Of a stretch of 12,409 nucleotides of DNA, positions 6,297-12,409 are shown one piece after another. The stretch lies in the NCBI GenBank assembly GCA_030615655.1, contig JAUWYU010000029.1, positions 1-12,409 on the forward strand. The letters run 5' to 3'. Each line of letters begins with the position of its first letter. The first letter of the stretch is position 1. The translations under genes were made by a program, and so were the position numbers. The stretch is from Dehalococcoidia bacterium (GTDB lineage: Bacteria > Chloroflexota > Dehalococcoidia > Dehalococcoidales > RBG-16-60-22). The notes under the pieces were generated by a model. That model did no database searches and was not told the DNA's origin. It saw only the letters and a program-made list of their open reading frames with translations.

Positions 6297-6641
6297 TCAA
6301 TCTCCCTTGGCAGCCTTCGTTTGACGACGGGCCAGGTATCTCCTGAGGAAGTAGACTCCCAGGGGTATAACGGTAATCACGATAATGGTCACGAGGGCGT
6401 TAGACCCGTTTATCTTTATCCCGAACAGCGCGTTGAGAACAATGATGCTGAGGGTAACCGTAGCGATGGACAGGCCGAAGGAAAGGGCAGCTCTTTCGAT
6501 TCTGTTTATTTGTTTGAAGAAAACGAGTGTCCAGGCGAAGCCCGGCAGAAAGAACACAAGAATGAAGGCCACAATTGCCCTGATGACGGGTACACTATCG
6601 GCAAAGGGGAGAAAAGTCTCAAACAGCTGGCTAAAATCCAT
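6297..6641 (-). CDS. Small DUF1616-like integral membrane protein
   Basis: 114 aa of unknown function. Three hydrophobic segments are seen at about residues 17-37 (ending in FFLPGFAWTLVFF), 51-71 and 81-99, followed by a basic tail RRYLARRQTKAAKGD. The FLPG motif followed by a short loop and IERAALSFGLS resembles DUF1616-type membrane proteins; this is recognition from memory, not a search. The ATG follows a modest AGGA. The gene abuts the geranylgeranyl-reductase-like gene with no spacing, which suggests work in or at the membrane with it, perhaps with prenyl-lipid substrates. Confidence 0.7.
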   Translation of the reverse strand: MDFSQLFETFLPFADSVPVIRAIVAFILVFFLPGFAWTLVFFKQINRIERAALSFGLSIATVTLSIIVLNALFGIKINGSNALVTIIVITVIPLGVYFLRRYLARRQTKAAKGD

Positions 6642-6691
6642 GTCCTAATACTACTATCTCCGTGCAGCGACTTCAAGCATGCCCGACTACA

Positions 6692-7924
6692 TCAGTCGAA
6701 GACACCTTTTTGCCGCAGCCGGTCAATCTCATCCGGGGACATGCCGAGAATCTCTTTGCAGATATAATCGGTGTGCTCGCCTAACAGAACAGGACGCTGC
6801 ACCACGGTTTCAACTGCGGAGAGTTTCACGGGGTCGGGGTGGTAATAGCGCAGTTTCCCCATGTAAGGATGGTCCAGTTCCCGGTAAAAATTATAGTGAT
6901 TAAGCTGCGGGTCCTTGTCCAGGTCCCGGGCGTCGGCGACCACTCCGGCGCCAACGCCTGCCTCCTGCAACCTGGTCATTACCTGCTCGGGTGGGAGGTT
7001 TATCGTCCAGGCTTCTACCATGCGGTCAAGCTCGTCGCTGTTTTCAACCCGGCCGGCCGCAGTGGCGAACCTGGAGTCCCTGGCCCAGTCCGGACTGCCG
7101 ATAACCTGCATGAAGCTCTGCCACTCATCATCGGTCATCACGGCAATGGCCACCCACCTATCGTTACCCTGGCAGGGGTAGACTCCGTGAGGGGCGGCGT
7201 GGTCGCTTTTATTGCCTTTCAGAGCCAGTTCCCGGCTGTTTACCTGATAATCGAGGATAAGCGGCGTCATGTAATTTAAACCAGCCTCTATCTGGGCATG
7301 GTCGATGTATTGTCCCTTGCCCGTCCGGCGGCGGTAGTCGAGGGCCGCCATGATAGCCAGGGAGGCATACATCGGCGAGAGCTGGTCGGTGTAATAGGTG
7401 GAAGGGGGTACGGGGGCCCGGTCGGGCCAGCCGACAATTGTGTCCATCATGGTCACCGCCGTCAGGATGCTGCCGAAGCCGGGCTGGTCGGCCATGGGAC
7501 CCGTATGACCGTAACCGCAGGTGCGCATCATGATGATTTCCGGGTTTACTTCTTTCAATCCTTCATAGTCCAGCCCCAGCTTGTCCATGACGCCGGTCGG
7601 GAATCCTTCGCCGACAACGTCAGCCCAGGCTACCAGTTTCTTGAAGATGTCTATCGCCTCGGGTTGTTTGAAATTCAGGCTGATGCCGTACTCCGGTGCC
7701 GTGTGGGTGATGGAAAAGAAGGCACTGCGTTCCAGACCGACCGGCTCCCCTTCCTTGTTAGTGGGAGCATAGGGGGCAAAGAGCCTGACCGGGTCAGGTC
7801 TGGTTGCCGTTTCTACCCTTATCGTCGTCGCTCCGTAATGACTGAGGTAGTTAAGAATATAAACGCCCACCCCCGCCCAGCAGAGCTGTACTACCTTTAC
7901 TCCTTCGAAAGGTTTCTTGACCAC
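6692..7924 (-). CDS. CaiB/BaiF family III CoA transferase (catalytic Asp present)
   Basis: 410-aa member of the formyl-CoA/L-carnitine CoA transferase family, which moves CoA between acyl donors and acids through an aspartyl-CoA anhydride. The N-terminal Rossmann part begins FEGVKVVQLCWAGVG, with GATTIRVE and NFKQPEAIDIFKKL as expected. The segment PPSTYYTDQLSPMYASLAI places D180 at the position of the catalytic aspartate (Asp169 of formyl-CoA transferase). The middle TGKGQYIDHAQIEA and the end VLLGEHTDYICKEILG are family-typical, and length is normal. Start is GTG, preceded by GAGGAGGA at about 7936-7943. It lies 20 bases after the next CoA transferase, probably in one operon. Substrates cannot be predicted. 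Confidence 0.92.
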   Translation of the reverse strand: MVKKPFEGVKVVQLCWAGVGVYILNYLSHYGATTIRVETATRPDPVRLFAPYAPTNKEGEPVGLERSAFFSITHTAPEYGISLNFKQPEAIDIFKKLVAWADVVGEGFPTGVMDKLGLDYEGLKEVNPEIIMMRTCGYGHTGPMADQPGFGSILTAVTMMDTIVGWPDRAPVPPSTYYTDQLSPMYASLAIMAALDYRRRTGKGQYIDHAQIEAGLNYMTPLILDYQVNSRELALKGNKSDHAAPHGVYPCQGNDRWVAIAVMTDDEWQSFMQVIGSPDWARDSRFATAAGRVENSDELDRMVEAWTINLPPEQVMTRLQEAGVGAGVVADARDLDKDPQLNHYNFYRELDHPYMGKLRYYHPDPVKLSAVETVVQRPVLLGEHTDYICKEILGMSPDEIDRLRQKGVFD

Positions 7925-7944
7925 TTTTACAAAATCCTCCTCGT

Positions 7945-9192
7945 CTAGATAACCCCCTGTTCTTTCAGAACCTTTAATTCGTCGCCGGACATTACCAGCT
8001 CTTGATAAATCTCGTCGTTATGCTCGCCGATAAGCGGCGCCCGGTGCCGTATACCGCAGTATCCCTGAGTTGTTACCACGGCGCCTCCCGGATACTTGAG
8101 GCTGGTGCCCAGTTCGGGGTGTTCTATTTCTTTCCAGAAGCCCCTCGCCTGGAGCTGGGGATACTTGAGTACGTCGCCGGCATTGTTGCAGGGCCCCAGC
8201 TGGAAGCGGTTCTCGGTTGCCAGTACCAGCAGTTCGTCCTTGGTATGGTTCATGAAGAATTTACCCAGTATATCCATAAGTTCTTCGGCCTGCTCCAGAG
8301 TCATATCCTCCCAGCTCTTCGTCTCCCATTCCCAGTGCTCAAAGGAGCCGATATCAATACCGTCTTTCTTGATGTACTGCATTATGCTGAGGTTGTTTTT
8401 TGCCGAGGCTGGATTTAACAGGAGGTTCAGGGCGATATAACCGTCTTTACACTGCCACAGCAGCGGATTATAGAAGACAGAGCCGTCCTTGAGCGTAACC
8501 GCCGCCCGTGCCCTCCCGTGACGCGTGGGAATTTCTCCGAACAGGGCATAAGGTCCCTCGATTTCCGCCGAGCATACGATATCGAGGGCCTGCTGGGTGA
8601 TGGCATCGACGTGCTGACCTTTACCGGTATGAACGCGGTGACTCAGGGCTATCATGGTGCCGACGGCGCCGCTCATGGCCCCGAGACAATGCGTGTGGAC
8701 ATAGCTGGTGGTCAGCGGGGGGCGGTCTTCGTAGCCGGCCGTGTAGATAAGGCCGCCCAGCGCCCGCACTACTATATCCGGGTCTTTATAGTCCCGGTAC
8801 GGTCCCTCCTGTCCGAAGCCGGTGATGGACGTCACAATGATGCGGGGGTTAATCTTGCTGAGGTCTTCATAGCCCAGGCCCAGGCTGTCCAGGTAGCCGG
8901 GGGCAAATGATTCTAATACAACGTCCGCCGTCTTCACCAGCTTTTTAAATATCTCCTGCCCCCGGGCGGTTTCAATATCGAGGGTTATGCCTTTCTTATT
9001 GGAGTTGAAGGCGAACCAGATCAGGTTTTTCTCGGGGTCGGCGATGTCCTTATAGAAAGGCCCCTTGAGACGGGCAGGGTCGCCTCCGGGCTTTTCAATT
9101 TTGATAACTTCCGCCCCGAAGTCGCTGAGCGCCCTGCCGCAGATAAAAGCCTTCTCGTCAGTCAAATCAAGAATCCGGTAACAGCTAAGCAA
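7945..9192 (-). CDS. CaiB/BaiF family III CoA transferase, catalytic Asp replaced by His
   Basis: 415 aa, clearly of the same family: RILDLTDEKAFICGRALSDFG, AEVIKIEKPGGDPAR, ITLDIETARGQEIFKKL, TGKGQHVDAITQQA and LIGEHNDEIYQEL. Counting back from the conserved helix (MIAL here, IMAAL in the neighbour), the residue equivalent to D180 of the neighbour is H168, in YVHTHCLGAMSGAVG. With no Asp there, the usual acyl-enzyme chemistry should not be possible by this subunit alone. It may form a heteromer with the product of the next gene, act in another way, or be a regulatory subunit. The start is TTG: AGGAGG at 9198-9203 is spaced five bases from it. The sequence around the His was read directly from the minus strand. 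Confidence 0.9.
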   Translation of the reverse strand: MLSCYRILDLTDEKAFICGRALSDFGAEVIKIEKPGGDPARLKGPFYKDIADPEKNLIWFAFNSNKKGITLDIETARGQEIFKKLVKTADVVLESFAPGYLDSLGLGYEDLSKINPRIIVTSITGFGQEGPYRDYKDPDIVVRALGGLIYTAGYEDRPPLTTSYVHTHCLGAMSGAVGTMIALSHRVHTGKGQHVDAITQQALDIVCSAEIEGPYALFGEIPTRHGRARAAVTLKDGSVFYNPLLWQCKDGYIALNLLLNPASAKNNLSIMQYIKKDGIDIGSFEHWEWETKSWEDMTLEQAEELMDILGKFFMNHTKDELLVLATENRFQLGPCNNAGDVLKYPQLQARGFWKEIEHPELGTSLKYPGGAVVTTQGYCGIRHRAPLIGEHNDEIYQELVMSGDELKVLKEQGVI

Positions 9193-9197
9193 ATGCT

Positions 9198-9203
9198 CCT
9201 CCT
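9198..9203 (-). promoter_or_regulatory. Ribosome site that fixes a TTG start
   Basis: AGGAGG on the minus strand, five bases before TTG at 9190-9192. There is no ATG or GTG at this spacing, and the family N-terminus (LSCYRILDLT) begins right after the TTG. Confidence 0.75.
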
Positions 9204-9246
9204 GAAAGTAGCTAAAAGAGATTTAATAAACGATACGTGGATTTTC

Positions 9247-9257
9247 TTGCCAGGCAA
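9247..9257. promoter_or_regulatory. Perfect 11-bp palindrome, possible operator
   Basis: TTGCCAGGCAA, a perfect inverted repeat around one central base, lies in the predicted leader of the CoA-transferase operon about 15-25 bases past the predicted start. This is a position where a repressor could block elongation. Short palindromes also arise by chance, so this is weak. Confidence 0.22.
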
Positions 9258-9277
9258 ACATAAGGGTCACAGGGATA

Positions 9278-9307
9278 ATTATAGTATTATGGGGGTAGAG
9301 AGGGCAA
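9278..9307 (-). promoter_or_regulatory. Promoter for the CoA transferase operon
   Basis: The minus strand has TTGCCC (9302-9307, four of six) and a perfect TATAAT (9278-9283) separated by 18 bases. The predicted start near 9271 gives a leader of about 79 nt. It is divergent from the tRNA-Pro promoter; the -35 elements are about 50 bp apart. Confidence 0.45.
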
Positions 9308-9357
9308 ATGGGGGCATGAGCCAAAGCTCGCCGCCGCGGTAATTAATCCACACAGGT

Positions 9358-9386
9358 TTGACAATCTGATTGAGCTAACATATCAT
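9358..9386 (+). promoter_or_regulatory. Consensus-like promoter for tRNA-Pro
   Basis: Perfect TTGACA (9358-9363), a 17-base spacer and TATCAT (9381-9386, five of six). The predicted start near 9393 lies about 30 bases before the mature tRNA 5' end. It is the best promoter match in the window. Confidence 0.75.
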
Positions 9387-9423
9387 TAGTTAGGTTAATC
9401 CGAGTAATTTCCAACAGGCATGG

Positions 9424-9500
9424 CGGGGCGTAGCGCAGCCTGGTAGCGCACCTGAATGGGGTTCAGGTGGTCGCCGGTTCGAATCCGGCCGCCCCGACCA
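9424..9500 (+). tRNA. tRNA-Pro (anticodon GGG)
   Basis: A 77-nt cloverleaf with encoded CCA. Acceptor CGGGGCG pairs with CGCCCCG, and discriminator A73 with the C1-G72 pair fits proline tRNA. The D-arm is GCGC...GCGC, the anticodon stem CCTGA/TCAGG holds loop ATGGGGT (anticodon GGG, codon CCC), and the T-arm is GCCGG-TTCGAAT-CCGGC. It stands alone on the plus strand between minus-strand operons. Confidence 0.97.
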
Positions 9501-9517
9501 TAATAGATAACCGGAAT

Positions 9518-9538
9518 GGGGGTGCTATTAGCTCCCCC
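9518..9538 (+). terminator. Hairpin terminator after tRNA-Pro
   Basis: GGGGG pairs with CCCCC, with a T-T mismatch and an inner GC/GC pair around a TATTA loop, followed by TTATTAG. It is 18 bases past the tRNA CCA and before the convergent gene end at 9581. The T-tract is short, so efficiency is uncertain. Confidence 0.5.
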
Positions 9539-9580
9539 TTATTAGTTTCGCTTAATGCTACAGGTGATGATGCGGCTTCT

Positions 9581-10270
9581 CTAATTGCCGATTCTATGGC
9601 GGCAGGTTTCCCTGAGGTTGCAGCGGGCGCAGACTTCGGCCTGTGTCCACGTTTTCATCTGCGGTCCTATGCCGATGACCATGGAAGTTGACTTGCGGGG
9701 GACCATGACACCTGAAGAGGTCAGGCTCACGCCGATTTCACGTGTGTTAGCCAGTTCAAGCAAATTCCACTGCTCGGTAATAGGCAGACCGGGCATACCC
9801 GGGTTGACGGGACTGCTAGCCTGATAACCGCGCGACGAGGCCTCGCCGGCGATAAGTCTACAGGCTTCTTGATTCAGCATGTCCACGGCGGCGCTCCCGA
9901 TGCCATCAAGAAGCATCCCTCGTAGAGCCTCGCCGCCTTTACTGTAGGCTGTTACCTGTTTTTCCAGCCCGGGGCCGATGGTGCAGACGAGAGCCACAAG
10001 CTCTTTCGCCTCGGGGAAGATTGAGGGCAATAATGAGCCGTGTACCGCTTTATCGCCCTCCAGTGATACCTGGCTGTGGCTCATCCCGGTTACCGGGTAA
10101 AATTCATAAGCTATGGCCGGTTCCAGGAGATGAGACTCCTTGACGCCGGCCATCAGTTCAAGAATCAGGCTTTGTATCTTGGGTCTGACTTCTGAAAATT
10201 CCCTGAATTCTTCCCGGCGCAGGACTTCGTTGTTCTCCAGGCTCAGGTGGATATCACGGATTACAGGCAT
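9581..10270 (-). CDS. Vitamin B12-dependent methionine synthase activation-domain protein
   Basis: 229 aa resembling the stand-alone form of the MetH C-terminal activation domain (Met_synt_B12), which binds AdoMet to re-methylate inactive cob(II)alamin. Evidence is the block NPGMPGLPITEQ (156-167) followed by NTREIGVSLTSSGVMVPRKSTS, resembling the MetH stretch PGYxxxPxxEQ...LTxxxMMxPxKSVSG, and the region VCTIGPGLEKQV near residue 100. A C-terminal cluster C214-X2-C217-X5-C223 is not part of MetH and could hold metal or an Fe-S centre, although only three Cys are in it. The start is ATG at 10268-10270, because AAGGAGGA (10275-10282) sits four bases upstream; a longer frame from 10291 would have its start before this ribosome site. 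It follows the corrinoid and URO-D genes on the same strand. Confidence 0.8.
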   Translation of the reverse strand: MPVIRDIHLSLENNEVLRREEFREFSEVRPKIQSLILELMAGVKESHLLEPAIAYEFYPVTGMSHSQVSLEGDKAVHGSLLPSIFPEAKELVALVCTIGPGLEKQVTAYSKGGEALRGMLLDGIGSAAVDMLNQEACRLIAGEASSRGYQASSPVNPGMPGLPITEQWNLLELANTREIGVSLTSSGVMVPRKSTSMVIGIGPQMKTWTQAEVCARCNLRETCRHRIGN

Positions 10271-10274
10271 GTCT

Positions 10275-10282
10275 TCCTCCTT
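10275..10282 (-). promoter_or_regulatory. Strong ribosome site deciding the activation-domain start
   Basis: AAGGAGGA four bases before ATG at 10268-10270. It lies inside the longer reading frame that opens at 10291, which argues for the shorter 229-aa product. Confidence 0.7.
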
Positions 10283-10380
10283 CAGGGTCATGACAGTATC
10301 GAGGGCATGCCGTCAGGGTAGCCCCGGTCCACAGCCTGATATTTATGGCTCTATTATCGTCACAGACCGATAAGTGTCTA

Positions 10381-11718
10381 TTAATACGCGCCGTATTCCA
10401 TGGTGGCGTCAACCATAGCCCTGACGTTTTCCGGCTTTGCCTCATCGAAGAAAGACCCGTTGCTCACGATGTAACCGCCGCCTTTAGCACAGTCATCGAT
10501 GAGTTTCTTGACATAGTCTTTCATTTCTTGCGGCGTACCCAGGCTCAACAGGGCGGAAGGTACGTTGCCGGCGATGCAGGCCACCTGGCCGAGTGTTTTC
10601 TTGGCCTTGGCCATATCATCTATTTGATCGAGCATCCACATGGTCTTACCCTTGGGCAGGTCAGCGACAAGCTCCAGACGCGAGTTATAACCCCCCTCAG
10701 CCGCCACAAATGGTACGACTCCTTCATCAATTAAGCCCATCATAACCCTTTTAAGTGTGGGCCAGTAGAATTCCTTGTACTGCGCTTCGCGGAGGAAGCC
10801 GTCGGCGCCTTTGTGCAGGGGTATGAATATGAAAGGATTTCCACTCGCCTTGGCGGCGCCTACCCCCAGCTTAATCATGATGGGCGTCAGGGCTTCCAGG
10901 GCCTTAAGGAGTTTATCAGGCTGGCGGTACATGTCTACCATGATGCCTCTGGTGCCGCGGAGGGTATCGCCAATCGTATCAAACGGTGCCTTGGTAAATC
11001 CGGCGACAATAGTGGGGTATCCCAGCGCCATTATCTCGGCGCCGAAGGCGCCCATGGCACCGGCATATTTGAGGACTTCCTCACCGGCCTCGAAGAGGGC
11101 CTTGTAGGCGGCCTGAACGGGTGGCAGGCCGTAAGGAATAAAGTTAAAGCTGACCCCGTATATTTCGAGTATACCGGTGACGGTGGGGAGCTGCTGTAAG
11201 GGCTCCATTACGCCGAACACGCGCGGCAGGTAGGTTTTATTGAAAAAATTTGACGGGTCATCAATCAGTTCATCATACTCGTCCGCCGTCATGTATTCGC
11301 CTTCGTTGGCCTGATAAGAATGCTCGGGTGAAACCCCGTGGCCCGGCCAGGAGTACAGCTTGTAATCCATAATGTCTAAGAACTTGCCCGGGCCCGGCAC
11401 GGCCGCGCCGAGGTGCCCATCCGGCTTAAAGTCCACGGTGAATTTTTTAAACGCCATGTTGTTTTTATCGTAGTCATACATGGCTTCTTTAGGGGTTATT
11501 CCGGCATATGTAGCGGGGTAAAAACTGGGGAGTATAAAGAGCGGCACCCTGTCCGGCAATTTCTTCATCTGAACGGCATCTTTTATTCGGGTCGCCCTCG
11601 CTTTATAGTCCTTCTCAGCCTGAGGGCTGGCATACTTGGCGCCCTCCGGCGAAATCCACTTCTGGAACAGCGCTTCCTGCTTTTCATCCGATGACATCTC
11701 TTCCCATTGCTTTGCCAT
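10381..11718 (-). CDS. Uroporphyrinogen decarboxylase (URO-D) family protein, probable corrinoid methyltransferase
   Basis: 445 aa of the URO-D/MtaA/MtbA/CmuA superfamily. It is longer than HemE (about 350) and sits next to a corrinoid protein gene, so a role in methyl transfer to or from cobalamin is far likelier than heme synthesis. Visible blocks are the N-terminal KKLPDRVPLFILPS, GDTLRGTRGIMVDMYRQP (250-267), FIFIPLHKGADGF (296-308), FYWPTLKRVMMGLIDEG (317-333), EGGYNSRLELVADLPKGK (341-358), CIAGNVPSALL (381-391) and DEAKPENVRAM (425-435). The His-x-Cys zinc motif of MtaA/MtbA is not seen; the equivalent stretch appears to be AAEGGYNSRLE, so the methyl donor chemistry may differ. Substrate unknown. 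The ATG follows AAGGAGGT at about 11727-11734. It is 40 bases after the corrinoid gene. Confidence 0.9.
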   Translation of the reverse strand: MAKQWEEMSSDEKQEALFQKWISPEGAKYASPQAEKDYKARATRIKDAVQMKKLPDRVPLFILPSFYPATYAGITPKEAMYDYDKNNMAFKKFTVDFKPDGHLGAAVPGPGKFLDIMDYKLYSWPGHGVSPEHSYQANEGEYMTADEYDELIDDPSNFFNKTYLPRVFGVMEPLQQLPTVTGILEIYGVSFNFIPYGLPPVQAAYKALFEAGEEVLKYAGAMGAFGAEIMALGYPTIVAGFTKAPFDTIGDTLRGTRGIMVDMYRQPDKLLKALEALTPIMIKLGVGAAKASGNPFIFIPLHKGADGFLREAQYKEFYWPTLKRVMMGLIDEGVVPFVAAEGGYNSRLELVADLPKGKTMWMLDQIDDMAKAKKTLGQVACIAGNVPSALLSLGTPQEMKDYVKKLIDDCAKGGGYIVSNGSFFDEAKPENVRAMVDATMEYGAY

Positions 11719-11758
11719 TTTTAATAACCTCCTTCAAATTCTCTATTGAGGATTCCCA

Positions 11759-12388
11759 CTAAACACCGGACCATTTTTTAGCCAGGGTTACACCGACCAT
11801 GGCATCTTTGCCATAGGCGTCGGCGCCGGTATACTTCATTACTTCCTCGGTAATCTGGCCGCCGCCAATCATGACCTTTACGTTGTCTCTCAGCCCGGCT
11901 TCTGTAATGGCCTCTATAGTCTGTTTCATGGCGTCATAGGCCAGGGTAAGAAAGCCGCTTAAGCCGACGACGGGGGCACCGCTCTCTTTTATCTTATCGA
12001 CAAACTTCTGTGCCGGGACATCGACGCCGAGGTCGTAAACCTCGAAGCCACTGACATCGAGCATGAAAACGACGATGTCTTTGCCGATGTCATGGATATC
12101 ACCGGCAACGGTGCCGATGATGACCTTACCTCCTGTCTTGGCTCCCCCTTCCTTGGTGAGCTTGGGCTTAACCATTTCGTTTATTCTCTTGAGTATTTCG
12201 CCGGAATATACCAGGTCGGGGATAAAATATTCGCTGTTGGAGAAACGTTTGCCCACGATTTCCATGGCACGACCGGCATCGTCGAGGATACCGAGGGGGT
12301 CGGCACCCGCATTCAGTTTCTCCTGGACAATCGCCAGTACCTCTTCCTCCTTCAAGTCAGCTAAGGTCTTTACCAAATCTTTAGCCAT
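11759..12388 (-). CDS. Corrinoid (cobalamin-binding) methyltransferase protein, MtbC/MttC-like
   Basis: 209 aa, full length for the small corrinoid proteins that carry the methyl group between two methyltransferases. Residues 1-85 form the helical B12-binding-2 cap (LKEEEVLAIVQEKLNAGADP, KRFSNSEYFIPDL). Residues 88-205 form the Rossmann-like B12 domain with D97-x-H99-x-x-G102 in GDIHDIGKDIV (H99 being the lower cobalt ligand), the VGLSGFLT loop (141-148) and IGGG (174-177). The ATG follows AAGGAGG at the right edge of the window. It is first of the three-gene set on the minus strand; its promoter and any upstream substrate-specific methyltransferase lie beyond the window. Confidence 0.95.
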   Translation of the reverse strand: MAKDLVKTLADLKEEEVLAIVQEKLNAGADPLGILDDAGRAMEIVGKRFSNSEYFIPDLVYSGEILKRINEMVKPKLTKEGGAKTGGKVIIGTVAGDIHDIGKDIVVFMLDVSGFEVYDLGVDVPAQKFVDKIKESGAPVVGLSGFLTLAYDAMKQTIEAITEAGLRDNVKVMIGGGQITEEVMKYTGADAYGKDAMVGVTLAKKWSGV

Positions 12389-12409
12389 GTTATTTGCCTC
12401 CTTGTCCTA

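Noticed and set aside
6648..6676. TTGAAG-17-TAGTAT promoter before the DUF1616-like gene
   Set aside because: Both boxes match only four of six, and it would place the start on the first base of the ATG. Possible leaderless promoter, but too weak to list as a feature.
6222..6767. 181-codon plus-strand frame across the membrane protein gene
   Set aside because: No family features and no ribosome site; it spans a stop-start junction and the intergenic gap of the minus-strand genes.
7298..7948. 216-codon plus-strand frame opposite a CoA transferase
   Set aside because: Antisense shadow of a well-supported CaiB gene.
9467..9691. 74-codon plus-strand frame beginning inside tRNA-Pro
   Set aside because: Starts within the tRNA and runs antisense to the activation-domain gene; the peptide start is the usual artefact of translating a T-arm.
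1..12409. CRISPR array, insertion sequence or prophage
   Set aside because: No regularly spaced repeats, transposase or phage structural genes were found; the only repeats are the tRNA 3' ends and the linker microrepeats.

Overview
The window looks like a chromosomal piece of an uncultivated anaerobic bacterium, most likely a Dehalococcoidia-type Chloroflexota. This placement is an inference from gene content: a corrinoid protein next to a URO-D-type methyltransferase, paired CaiB/BaiF CoA transferases, a family 5 ABC transporter, a geranylgeranyl-reductase-like flavoprotein, strong AGGAGG ribosome sites and mixed ATG/GTG/TTG starts. No rRNA or other phylogenetic marker is present to confirm it.

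Left part (1-3785, + strand): a peptide/nickel-type ABC importer made of a lipoprotein binding protein and two inner-membrane permeases. No ATPase gene follows. Between the binding protein and the first permease lies about 300 bp that encodes no intact protein but carries recognisable, broken pieces of a URO-D-family methyltransferase, the same family as the intact gene at the far right.

Middle (3837-5064, - strand): a GreA-like transcription factor with an added N-terminal recombinase-type core-binding domain, a tRNA-Ala(CGC) with its own extended -10 promoter, a small GIY-YIG protein starting 8 bases after the tRNA CCA, and a second, degenerate tRNA-like unit. The last two tRNA units share a perfect 26-bp 3' end, so the GIY-YIG gene is bracketed by direct repeats.

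Next (5112-9192, - strand): a FAD-dependent geranylgeranyl-reductase-family enzyme abutting a small DUF1616-like membrane protein, and two consecutive family III CoA transferases. One CoA transferase keeps the catalytic Asp; the other has His at that position. A divergent promoter region (9193-9423) serves the CoA-transferase pair on one strand and tRNA-Pro(GGG) on the other.

Right end (9581-12388, - strand): a methyl-transfer module of corrinoid protein, URO-D-family methyltransferase and a MetH-activation-domain protein with a C-terminal Cys cluster. By family knowledge these would move a methyl group from an unknown substrate through cobalamin, with the third protein possibly helping reactivation. 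The importer and CoA transferases could supply or activate substrates, but nothing in the sequence links them directly.
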